Source: Pseudomonas huaxiensis (lineage in GTDB: Bacteria > Pseudomonadota > Gammaproteobacteria > Pseudomonadales > Pseudomonadaceae). From it: a DNA stretch of 64,000 nt. Each line of letters opens with the position of its first letter. Within the stretch, counting starts at the first letter, position 1. The stretch covers positions 1-64,000 of the forward strand of contig NZ_QKVL01000023.1 in assembly GCF_003231275.1 (NCBI RefSeq), read 5' to 3'. The position numbers and the translations under genes were made by a program. Positions 8,636-15,869 of this stretch are shown one piece after another. The notes below the pieces were generated by a model. It had not been told where the DNA came from. It saw only the letters and a program-made list of their open reading frames with translations, and searched no databases.

Positions 8636-9673
8636 TCACTCCGCCAGCGAGGGCTTTTCCCAGAGGTTGATGCCACCTTCGACGGCATGACGGTCGATCA
8701 GCGCCAGCTCTTCCGCACTGAACGTCAGGTTGTTCAGCGCACCGACGTTCTCGATGATCTGCTCAGGCCGGCTGGCTCCGATCAACGCCGAGGTCACCCG
8801 CGGGTCGCGCAGGGTCCAGGCCAGCGCCAGTTGCGCGAGGCTCTGGCCACGGGCGATGGCGATTTCGTTGAGGGCGCGGACATGGGCCAGGTTGGCCTCG
8901 GACAGGTGCGACGGCAGCAGCGAACCACCGCCCGGTTTGTTGACCCGCGCGTCCTGCGGCACACCGTTGAGGTATTTGCCGGTAAGCAGGCCCTGGGCCA
9001 GCGGGGTGAAGGCGATCACGCCGGCGCCCAGCTCATCGGTAACGTCCAGCAGGTCCTTTTCCACCCAGCGGTTGAGCAGGTTGTAGGCCGGCTGGTGGAT
9101 CAACAGCGGGACTTTCCACTCCTGCAACAGGCGCGCGATTTCGCGGGTCTTGGCCCCGGAGTAAGACGAGATGCCGACGTACAGCGCCTTGCCCTGCTGC
9201 ACTGCGCTGGCGAGGGCGCTGGCGGTTTCTTCCAGCGGGGTGTCCGGGTCGAAGCGGTGCGAATAAAAGATATCCACATAGTCCACGCCCAAACGCGACA
9301 GGCTCTGGTCGAGGCTGGCGAGGATGTGTTTGCGCGAGCCGCCGCCCTGGCCGTAAGGGCCGGGCCACATGTCCCAGCCGGCCTTGCTGGAGATGATCAG
9401 CTCGTCGCGGTAGCCCTTGAAGTCTTCACGCAACAGGCGTCCGAAATTGATCTCGGCGCTGCCGTAGGGCGGGCCGTAGTTGTTGGCCAGGTCGAAGTGG
9501 TTGATCCCCAGATCGAAGGCCGTACGCAACAGCGCGCGCTGATCGCTCAGCGGCGTGCTGTCACCAAAGTTGTGCCACAGGCCCAGCGACAGCGCCGGCA
9601 GCACCAGGCCGCTGCGGCCCACGCGACGATAGGGAATGGAGGTGTTGCGGTTTTCCGCAGCGACGTAGGTCAT
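8636..9673 (-). CDS. Aldo/keto reductase (YghZ / L-glyceraldehyde-3-phosphate reductase-like)
   Basis: 345-residue NADPH-dependent (beta/alpha)8 reductase. Catalytic tetrad Asp61, Tyr66, Lys97 and His139 (DLANNYG, SSKAGW, YSHR), and the cofactor block SALIGASRPEQI near 280. The segment MWPGPYGQGGGSRKHILASL is shared with the YghZ group, which reduces aldehydes. It lies 11 bases after the flavin monooxygenase stop in the same transcript. A monooxygenase that cleaves a C-S bond leaves an aldehyde, and this enzyme could reduce it; that link is inference. Cytoplasmic, normal length. Confidence 0.88.
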   Translation of the reverse strand: MTYVAAENRNTSIPYRRVGRSGLVLPALSLGLWHNFGDSTPLSDQRALLRTAFDLGINHFDLANNYGPPYGSAEINFGRLLREDFKGYRDELIISSKAGWDMWPGPYGQGGGSRKHILASLDQSLSRLGVDYVDIFYSHRFDPDTPLEETASALASAVQQGKALYVGISSYSGAKTREIARLLQEWKVPLLIHQPAYNLLNRWVEKDLLDVTDELGAGVIAFTPLAQGLLTGKYLNGVPQDARVNKPGGGSLLPSHLSEANLAHVRALNEIAIARGQSLAQLALAWTLRDPRVTSALIGASRPEQIIENVGALNNLTFSAEELALIDRHAVEGGINLWEKPSLAE

Positions 9674-9684
9674 CGGTGTCTTCC

Positions 9685-11016
9685 TCAGGAGAAATAGGGG
9701 TTGTTCGGCCGGCTCAGGCCGAGGTGCTCGCGCAAGGTGCGCCCTTCGTAGTGGGTGCGGAACAGGCCGCGCCGCTGCAGTTCGGGCACCAGGTGTTGGG
9801 CGACGTCTTCAAGGCCGCCCGGCAGATGCGGCACCAGCACGTTGAAGCCATCGGCGGCTTCGTTTTCGAACCATTCCTGCAATTGATCAGCAATCTGCGT
9901 CGGGGTGCCAATCAGGCTGTGGTGCCCGCGACCGCCGGCAATGCGCCGTCCCAGTTGGGCGAGGTTGAGGTTTTCCCGCACCGCCAGTTCGCTGAGCAGT
10001 TGCTGGCGGCTGCGCTGGCCGCTGTCGGTGAGCGGCAGCTCGGGCAGCGGGCCGTCCTGTGGATAACCGGACAGGTCGAAGTTGCCGAGCATGCGCCCGA
10101 GCAACGCGATGCCGACCTGCGGCTCAACCAATTCCTGAAACGCGGCGAACTTATCCTCGGCTTCAGCCTGGGTCTCGCCGACCACGATAAAGGCACCCGG
10201 CATGATCTTCAGCGAATCGCGGCTACGCCCGTAGGCGGCCAGGCGACCCTTGAGGTCGGCATAGAACGCTTGCGCTGCGGCCAGCGACGTCTGCGCGGTG
10301 AACACCACGTCGGCGGTGCGCGCCGCCAGGTCGAGCCCGGCCGGCGATGAACCGGCCTGGACCACCACCGGGCGGCCTTGCGGAGTGCGAGCTACATTCA
10401 AAGGGCCCCTGACTTTGAAGTGTTCGCCCTGGTGATTGAGCAATCGTACTGAATCAGGCTTGTAGTACGTACCGGATTTCTTGTCGCGAACGAAGGCATC
10501 GTCGGCCCAACTGTCCCACAGCCCGACAACCACTGCATGGAACTCTTTGGCGCGAACGTACCGATCTGCGTGGCCAACGTGCTCGTCTCGGCCAAAATTC
10601 AGCGCTTCGGCAGCTGCGTCGGACGTCACCAGATTCCAGCCTGCCCGCCCTCCAGACAGATGATCAAGCGAAGCGAATTTCCGTGCTACATGGTATGGCT
10701 CGTTGTACGTTGTAGTCGCTGTGGCCACCAATCCGATGTGTTCCGTGACCCCGCTCAAAGCGGATAGCAATGTCAAGGGCTCGAAGTGGTCGGAGCGTGC
10801 CATTCGGCTAGCAATTTCACCTTCGGCGGCGGCAACGCTGTCAGCGACGAAAATCGCATCGAAGCAGGCGCCTTCCGCGACCTTGGCCAGGTGCCGGTAG
10901 TGCTGGATATCCAGTCCGGCATCTGCCGGAACATCGGGGTGACGCCAGGCAGCTACGTGATGCCCTGTTGCCATCAAAAAGGCGCCCAGACTCATTTGCC
11001 GTGGGGTTGTGCTCAT
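9685..11016 (-). CDS. Flavin-dependent monooxygenase of the NtaA/SnaA/DszA (LLM) family
   Basis: 443 residues from ATG 11016 (MSTTPRQMSLGAFL). Family blocks: GHHVAAWRHPD, FDAIFVADS, HIGLVATATTTYNEPYHVARKFASLDHLSGGRAGWNLVTS, RTPQGRPVVVQAGSS and GTPTQIADQL. These are FMNH2-using two-component monooxygenases; relatives act on sulfones, nitrilotriacetate and streptogramins. The start is one base beyond the receptor stop (TGACATG), so translation is coupled. No flavin reductase is in the operon. The 5' half (about 10390-11016) uses codons such as CTA, ACA, GTA and GGA that neighbours avoid, unlike the 3' half. In this setting a C-S cleaving role is likely; the substrate is unknown. Confidence 0.88.
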   Translation of the reverse strand: MSTTPRQMSLGAFLMATGHHVAAWRHPDVPADAGLDIQHYRHLAKVAEGACFDAIFVADSVAAAEGEIASRMARSDHFEPLTLLSALSGVTEHIGLVATATTTYNEPYHVARKFASLDHLSGGRAGWNLVTSDAAAEALNFGRDEHVGHADRYVRAKEFHAVVVGLWDSWADDAFVRDKKSGTYYKPDSVRLLNHQGEHFKVRGPLNVARTPQGRPVVVQAGSSPAGLDLAARTADVVFTAQTSLAAAQAFYADLKGRLAAYGRSRDSLKIMPGAFIVVGETQAEAEDKFAAFQELVEPQVGIALLGRMLGNFDLSGYPQDGPLPELPLTDSGQRSRQQLLSELAVRENLNLAQLGRRIAGGRGHHSLIGTPTQIADQLQEWFENEAADGFNVLVPHLPGGLEDVAQHLVPELQRRGLFRTHYEGRTLREHLGLSRPNNPYFS

Positions 11017-11017
11017 G

Positions 11018-13270
11018 TCAGAAGTCCTTGCGAAGCTGGATGCCGAAGTAACGTTCGTCATCGCGCGGGACTGCGCGGTAGACGTAGTTGCCCCCGGTGG
11101 CCAGGAGAGGTGAGTAGGATTTGTCCGCAAGGTTTTTGGCCAGCAGCGCCACGCGCCAGCCTTCGTTGTAATCGGCCAGGGCGACGCTGGCATTCCAGAT
11201 GCCGTAAGCGCCCTGAACCGTGTCGGCGTTTTGGGAAATGTCGTACTGCACTTCGCTCTGCCAGCTGAAGTCCGTGCCCAGTTCGATATCCAGGCCGTTG
11301 TCCAGCGGGATGCTGTAGTCGGCGCGCACGTAGCTCTTCCAGTCCGGGCTGTAAGGCAGTGGCTTGCCGTTGACGTTGCACGAGGCGGCAGCGCCCGCCG
11401 GGCAGGCGAATTCGTCGATCCGCGCCTTGGTGTAGGCCACGGCACCGGAGAATTTCAGTTGCGAGGTGGCCTGCAGGGCGAAGTCCAGTTCCACGCCTTC
11501 GCTGGTGACGCTGCCGGCGTTGATCAGGCGGGTCACCACTTGCCCGGCGACGCTGTCGAAGAAGTTCGCCTGGTAGTTTTCGTACTCGGTATGGAACACC
11601 GCGACGTTGGTGGTCAGGCGGTTATTCCACAGACTGGCCTTGAGGCCGGCTTCCCAACTGTTGGAGGTCTCCGGCTTGAGCGCGTCGGTGTCACGCGGCT
11701 GCATGTTGAAGAACACGTTGTAGGCCGGGCCCTTGTAGCCGCGGGAGTAGGTCAGGTAACTGGTGATGTCGTCGGTCAGGTCGTATTGCAGACCCAGGCG
11801 GCCGGACCAGCCGTCCTCATCCACCGAACCGGAACTGCGGGTGCCGGGCTGGATGCCGTTGACCGCCACGGTCGAGGTGGAAACGCGGCGGTGGTCGTAT
11901 TCGAGATCGTCGTGGGTCCAGCGCAGGCCGGCGATACCGCGCAATTTCGAGGTGAAGTTGAGGGTGCTTTCGCCAAACACCGCGTAGCTGTCGTTGGTGG
12001 TGCTGTAGTCGGCGATGCCCTGCTGGGTGACGGTGGTGGTCTTCAGGGTGCGGCGGTAGGTTTCTTCATCCTTGCCGTGCATGTAGAACAGGCCGCCGAC
12101 GTATTCGAGGAACTCACCTTTCGGCGAGGCCAGGCGCAGCTCCTGGGAGTACTGGTCGTAGGCCAGTTCGCCTTTGTCCTCGATGCCAGGGAAGGCCGCG
12201 CTGATGGTCGAAAGGCGGTCGCCGTCCTGCCACTGGGTGTTGTCCCAGCCGCGCCAGGCGGTGATGGATGTCAGGGTGTAATCGCCGAGGTTCCAGTCGA
12301 GCTGAGCGGACAGGCCCTTGTTAACGTCTTCGACATGGCTGCGGTAGTCGCTGACGATATCGCGGTTGTCGCTGTCGGCGCGCACCGGCGCCAGGGCGTT
12401 GGAGAACGCCGGCAGCAGGGACTTGCTGACCACGCCGTTGGGCGCATCGTCATGGGATTGCAGGTAGTCGGCAGCGAGGGTCAGGCTGAGGTCGTCGCTG
12501 GGGGTGAATACCAGCTTGCCGCGCACGCCCTTGCGGTTGTAGCCGTTAACTTCCTGGCCGTTGGCCTTGTTGTCGACGTTGCCGTCGTAACTGCCGAACA
12601 GCGTGGTGATCGAGCCCTTCAGGGTGTCCGGGATCAGCGCGCCGCCAATGCCGAAACGGGTGCGGCTTTCGTTGCCGCTGAAGTACGACTGCTCGACGAA
12701 GCCATGGGTTTCTTCGGTCGGTGTGCGGGTGGTGATGTTCAGCACGCCGGCCGAGGCGTTCTTGCCGAACAGCGTGCCCTGCGGACCGCGCAGCACTTCC
12801 AGGCGCTCGATATCCAGCAGGTCGAGGGTGGACTGGCCGGGACGGCCGAAGACAACGCCGTCGATCACGGTCGCCACCGTCGGCTCGACGCCCGGCGAGG
12901 TGGAAATGGTGCCCACGCCGCGAATGAACAGCGAGGTGTCCTTGTTCGACGCGCCGGTGCGGAAATTCAGGCTCGGCACCTGCTGCACGATGCTCGCCAC
13001 GCTGTTGCGGTTTTCCCGCTCCAGTTGCTCGCCATCCACCACCGAAACCGCCACCGGCACCTTCTGCAGCGAAGCTTCGCGGCGGGTAGCGGTGACCGTC
13101 ACGGCCTTGAGGGTCGGACTGTCGTTCTGCACGGCAGGCGCCGTATCGGCGGCCATGGCAGGCGCGAACGGCAAGGCGCTCAGCGCGACCAGCCCGAGGC
13201 TCAGGCGTTGACGACGGATGGCCTGGGCCAACGGGGAAGTTGCGGGTACGAATGCGGCGAGGCTTTGCAT
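11018..13270 (-). CDS. TonB-dependent outer-membrane receptor
   Basis: 750 residues with an N-terminal signal ending PFAPAMAAD, TonB box LKAVTVTATRRE, plug domain (SIVQQVPSLNFRTG, IDGVVFGRPGQSTLDLLDIERLEVLRGPQGTLFGKN) and a beta-barrel ending FGIQLRKDF. It belongs to the plug-type receptors common in Pseudomonas sulfur loci, not the FpvA-type siderophore receptors, because it lacks an N-terminal signalling domain. First gene of the receptor-monooxygenase-reductase-binding-protein operon and divergent from a LacI-type regulator. It should import a substrate too large, scarce or hydrophobic for porins. Confidence 0.9.
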   Translation of the reverse strand: MQSLAAFVPATSPLAQAIRRQRLSLGLVALSALPFAPAMAADTAPAVQNDSPTLKAVTVTATRREASLQKVPVAVSVVDGEQLERENRNSVASIVQQVPSLNFRTGASNKDTSLFIRGVGTISTSPGVEPTVATVIDGVVFGRPGQSTLDLLDIERLEVLRGPQGTLFGKNASAGVLNITTRTPTEETHGFVEQSYFSGNESRTRFGIGGALIPDTLKGSITTLFGSYDGNVDNKANGQEVNGYNRKGVRGKLVFTPSDDLSLTLAADYLQSHDDAPNGVVSKSLLPAFSNALAPVRADSDNRDIVSDYRSHVEDVNKGLSAQLDWNLGDYTLTSITAWRGWDNTQWQDGDRLSTISAAFPGIEDKGELAYDQYSQELRLASPKGEFLEYVGGLFYMHGKDEETYRRTLKTTTVTQQGIADYSTTNDSYAVFGESTLNFTSKLRGIAGLRWTHDDLEYDHRRVSTSTVAVNGIQPGTRSSGSVDEDGWSGRLGLQYDLTDDITSYLTYSRGYKGPAYNVFFNMQPRDTDALKPETSNSWEAGLKASLWNNRLTTNVAVFHTEYENYQANFFDSVAGQVVTRLINAGSVTSEGVELDFALQATSQLKFSGAVAYTKARIDEFACPAGAAASCNVNGKPLPYSPDWKSYVRADYSIPLDNGLDIELGTDFSWQSEVQYDISQNADTVQGAYGIWNASVALADYNEGWRVALLAKNLADKSYSPLLATGGNYVYRAVPRDDERYFGIQLRKDF

Positions 13271-13484
13271 GATTTGCTACTCGAAGAATGCCCTGTCCAC
13301 CGCGATTACTGACCGCGGCGCCCTGATGAAACGTCAGCGCGGGGTCCTTGGGCATTCGCTCGTGCGAGTAGCAGACAAACCACTTTGTTAGCGCTAACAT
13401 CGCCAGTATCATCGGGCGTCGAATAGATCGTCCAATAATGAAAAATTACTTTTATATGCCTTCTGGTTTTTAAGGACTGACGCA
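13271..13484. promoter_or_regulatory. Divergent promoter region with a perfect LacI-type operator
   Basis: The 14-base palindrome TGTTAGCGCTAACA (13386-13399) has a central CG, typical of LacI/GntR-family operators. It lies about 115 bases upstream of the receptor start and 86 upstream of the regulator start, so one operator can serve both directions. Confidence 0.75.
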
Positions 13485-14525
13485 GTGAGCGATGAAAAAG
13501 CCCCCGTCCGCAAACGTCGCGGCGCCGGCCGCGTGACCCTGCAGGCGGTGGCCCGGGCCGCTGGCGTCTCGGCGATCACCGTGTCGCGCTACTTCAACCA
13601 GCCGGAGTCGGTGTCCCCGGAACGCCGCGAACGCATCGCCGAAGTGGTCGCAGAACTGGGCTACGTGCCCAACCTCGTGGCCGGCGGACTGGCCTCGGCG
13701 CGGGGGCGCATCGTCGGCATGGTCATCCCCAACATTTCCGGGCCGATCTTCGCCGACACCATTCAGGGCTTCAGCGACACCCTCAGCCGCCACGGCTACC
13801 AACTGCTGCTGGCCTCCAGCTACTTCTCCACCGAACAGGAAGAAAACGCCGTGCGCGCGTTCCTCGGCTGGTCGCCGGCGGCACTGGTGCTGACCAGCCA
13901 CTTCCACAGCCCGGCCACGGAAAAGATGCTCGCCGAGGCCGACATCCCGCTGGTGGAAACCTGGGACTACCGCCCGGAGCGAACGCCGATCCAGATCGGT
14001 TTTTCCCACCATGAAGTCGGCGTTGTCGCCACCCGCTACCTGCACGACAAGGGCTACCGGCGCATCGCCTTTGTGCAGAACAGCGCGGCCGGCGACTTCA
14101 GCGCGCTGGAGCGGCGTGACGGCTATATCGAAACGCTGAAGAGCCTGGGTGGCGAGCCGCAGGTATTCGCACCGGACACGGGCCTGGCGCCGTTCGAGGC
14201 GGGCAAACAGGCGATGCTGTCACTGATGGACGCCGAGCAACGCCCCGACGCGATCATCTTCGCCAACGACAACCTCGCGGCCGGCGCGTTACTGGCGGGG
14301 CAGCGCGCGGGGCTGAAAATCCCGGAAGACTGCGCGGTGATGGGATTTGGCGATTACCCGTTCGCCGCCATGCTGATGCCGGGGCTGACCACGGTAAAGC
14401 CGCCGGCGTTGCAGATGGGGGTGTTGGCGGCTGAGCGGGTGTTGCAGCAGTTGGGGGTGATCGAGGGGGAAGCGGAGCAGTTGAATTTGTTGGAGTGTTT
14501 GGTGGTTGGGCGAGAGAGTGCTTGA
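13485..14525 (+). CDS. LacI-family transcriptional regulator
   Basis: 346 residues from GTG 13485. The N-terminal helix-turn-helix (residues about 17-45, VTLQAVARAAGVSAITVSRYFNQP) and hinge (LGYVPNLVAGGLASARG) are complete; the rest is a periplasmic-binding-like effector domain (VGMVIPNISGPIFADTIQGF, PDAIIFANDNLAAGALLAG, PGLTTVKPP). Resembles the GntR (gluconate) branch. LacI regulators usually sense sugars or sugar derivatives, so control of an organosulfur operon hints that the inducer may be a sulfonated or sulfated sugar-like molecule. Likely represses the divergent operon and itself through the palindrome at 13386-13399. Confidence 0.9.
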   Translation: MSDEKAPVRKRRGAGRVTLQAVARAAGVSAITVSRYFNQPESVSPERRERIAEVVAELGYVPNLVAGGLASARGRIVGMVIPNISGPIFADTIQGFSDTLSRHGYQLLLASSYFSTEQEENAVRAFLGWSPAALVLTSHFHSPATEKMLAEADIPLVETWDYRPERTPIQIGFSHHEVGVVATRYLHDKGYRRIAFVQNSAAGDFSALERRDGYIETLKSLGGEPQVFAPDTGLAPFEAGKQAMLSLMDAEQRPDAIIFANDNLAAGALLAGQRAGLKIPEDCAVMGFGDYPFAAMLMPGLTTVKPPALQMGVLAAERVLQQLGVIEGEAEQLNLLECLVVGRESA

Positions 14526-14531
14526 AGAGAA

Positions 14532-14834
14532 CTACCAATCGTTTTTTCGTTTGGACAAGGTCGCAAATCCCATCCCGACCCCGTGAATCATGGCTGCGGC
14601 AATAGCCGCCCACTCGATGACCTTGTACCCGTCGCGCCACCTGTCCATACACCACCAGAGCACCAGACAACCGGTTTCAGCCACGCTCGTATAAATGCAG
14701 AGAAACACCCCATTTACAAAAATGGCTAAAACATACTTCCATGTAGCATAGCGAAAGTGCTCATAGTATCTCTTTAGCCAGTGAGCCAGTATCAGGCTTA
14801 CAAAGACAAGCAACAAGAATGGAAGGTACGTCAT
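14532..14834 (-). CDS. Small membrane protein, paralogue 3 of a tandem array
   Basis: 100 residues from ATG 14834 (MTYLPFLLLVFVSLILAHWL). About three hydrophobic helices: residues 3-20, 34-52 and 75-92. Between the second and third lies C-x5-C (TGCLVLWWC). It overlaps the upstream paralogue by four bases (ATGA). Base composition is clearly AT-richer than the flanking genes. It shares helix layout, the C-x5-C pair and a histidine in the last helix (MIHGVG) with the next two genes. No known family recognised; immunity to a membrane-acting toxin is an inference from the Hcp remnant upstream. Confidence 0.7.
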   Translation of the reverse strand: MTYLPFLLLVFVSLILAHWLKRYYEHFRYATWKYVLAIFVNGVFLCIYTSVAETGCLVLWWCMDRWRDGYKVIEWAAIAAAMIHGVGMGFATLSKRKNDW

Positions 14835-15112
14835 CGTGTGGCCTTTAATGCATGAATACCAGCGACAAGATGAACAAATGCTGGAAATGACGCCATAAAT
14901 GTCTCCCCCACGGTAACTTCTCCAGGACAGGGAACACGTGTTCCACAACTGATTTCATAAGAAATCGAATAGAAAGAGGACACCGCCACATTAAAAATGA
15001 AAAAAACAAAATACCGACCATTACTTTTCCACCCGCTGAAATAGTAATCCCGCAGCATCCTGAGACTCGCCAAGCTTAAAAAGCTCAAAATAGCCAGATC
15101 AAGATAAATCAA
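14831..15112 (-). CDS. Small membrane protein, paralogue 2 of a tandem array
   Basis: 93 residues, apparently starting at a TTG (15112) because no in-frame ATG precedes the first helix (IYLDLAILSFLSLASL). The second helix is at about 33-50 (YFVFFIFNVAVSSFYSISY), then C-x5-C (SCGTRVPC), then a last helix with a histidine (FVHLVAGIH). It has the same plan as the genes on both sides. Only 24 bases separate it from the upstream gene, and ATGA overlap links it to the downstream one. AT-rich. Function unknown; an immunity role is possible. Confidence 0.62.
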   Translation of the reverse strand: MIYLDLAILSFLSLASLRMLRDYYFSGWKSNGRYFVFFIFNVAVSSFYSISYEISCGTRVPCPGEVTVGETFMASFPAFVHLVAGIHALKATR

Positions 15113-15136
15113 TCAAGAACCCTAGAATTATAAATA

Positions 15137-15460
15137 TCACTTGGCGGAAAATTTATTTGGCGTACGAAAAACCCAGCGCTTAACCTTAACGTTCACGGGA
15201 AAAGCGAAGGCATGCAGAAATAGACACGCCAGAGCCACCCAAAAAACAATTGGGTGCTTATCGATAAACTCCGGAAAGCACCCGTAAAATGAAATACATT
15301 TTTGCTTTGCCAACTCCAAGTAAAAAAAGCCAAGCACTGAATTAAAGACAAGACAGATTACAGAATATCTAAGCTTTAGATTTTCACCGGAAAAACATCC
15401 TCTTAAGAAATAAGCTAGCGACACACTACCTAGCGCAAGCAGAAAAAACAGAAAGACCAT
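15137..15460 (-). CDS. Small membrane protein, paralogue 1 of a tandem array
   Basis: 107 residues from ATG 15460 (MVFLFFLLALGSVSLAYFL); a GTG one codon earlier is possible. Helices at about 1-18, 32-50 (YSVICLVFNSVLGFFYLEL) and 74-92 (IVFWVALACLFLHAFAF). C-x5-C is present as KCISFYGC. The start overlaps the TGA that ends the leftover reading frame of the Hcp locus (TGATG), the arrangement expected of an immunity gene behind its effector. Strongly AT-rich. No family recognised. Confidence 0.65.
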   Translation of the reverse strand: MVFLFFLLALGSVSLAYFLRGCFSGENLKLRYSVICLVFNSVLGFFYLELAKQKCISFYGCFPEFIDKHPIVFWVALACLFLHAFAFPVNVKVKRWVFRTPNKFSAK

Positions 15461-15732
15461 CACTCCTCTGAATCCTTGTTCACATCTTCATGCAGCTTTT
15501 TCATCGTCAAACCTGTTGCGAGCGAATCTAGAAAAAGAGCACCTTTACCCATCTTGGCGTAGGCGAACTAGAGGTTGCTGACACTGGTCATCGCATGATT
15601 CAGCGCCAGTATGAGGATCTGGTCGGTGTGCCCGACCTGACACTTGTTGCCGATGGAGGCCTGGGTGGAACACCCGGCAGAAATCAGCCCCATCTTTTTG
15701 CCGGTGATGCTCAGGTAGCTGTGATTGGCCAT
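15460..15732 (-). pseudogene. Truncated Hcp (type VI secretion) gene fused to a leftover C-terminal frame
   Basis: From ATG 15732 (after AAGGAG) the first 54 codons are a clear Hcp N-terminus: MANHSYLSITGKKMGLISAG followed by CSTQASIGNKCQ. A TAG at 15568-15570 then stops it; Hcp normally has about 160-170 residues, and Hcp-effector fusions more. After the TAG the same frame stays open for 35 codons (FAYAKMGKGALFLDS ... VNKDSEE) to a TGA at 15460-15462 that overlaps the next gene. The simplest reading is an internal deletion that joined the start of an Hcp-effector gene to its last codons. A secreted tube protein cannot be made from this. Confidence 0.75.
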
Positions 15733-15827
15733 GCTCGAACTCCTTGTAGGTTGGAGTTCGCAGCCTAGAGAGGTGACACGGCAGCGTCTGTGAGACGTTT
15801 CTGAAAGATCTAAGGGAAAATTAGCAA

Positions 15828-15861
15828 GTTCGCGGGATGGCCCAGCGACCACCCCGCGAAC
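15828..15861 (-). terminator. Terminator of the BCCT transporter gene
   Basis: 9-bp stem GTTCGCGGG/CCCGCGAAC (15828-15836 with 15853-15861); on the minus strand it is followed by TTGCTAATTTT. It starts nine bases past the transporter stop. Confidence 0.7.
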
Positions 15862-15869
15862 TCGTGCCC

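Noticed and set aside
11231..13312. 693-codon plus-strand frame opposite the TonB receptor
   Set aside because: High-GC antisense frame; composition dominated by V, G, A and Q runs, while the minus-strand frame is a clear receptor.
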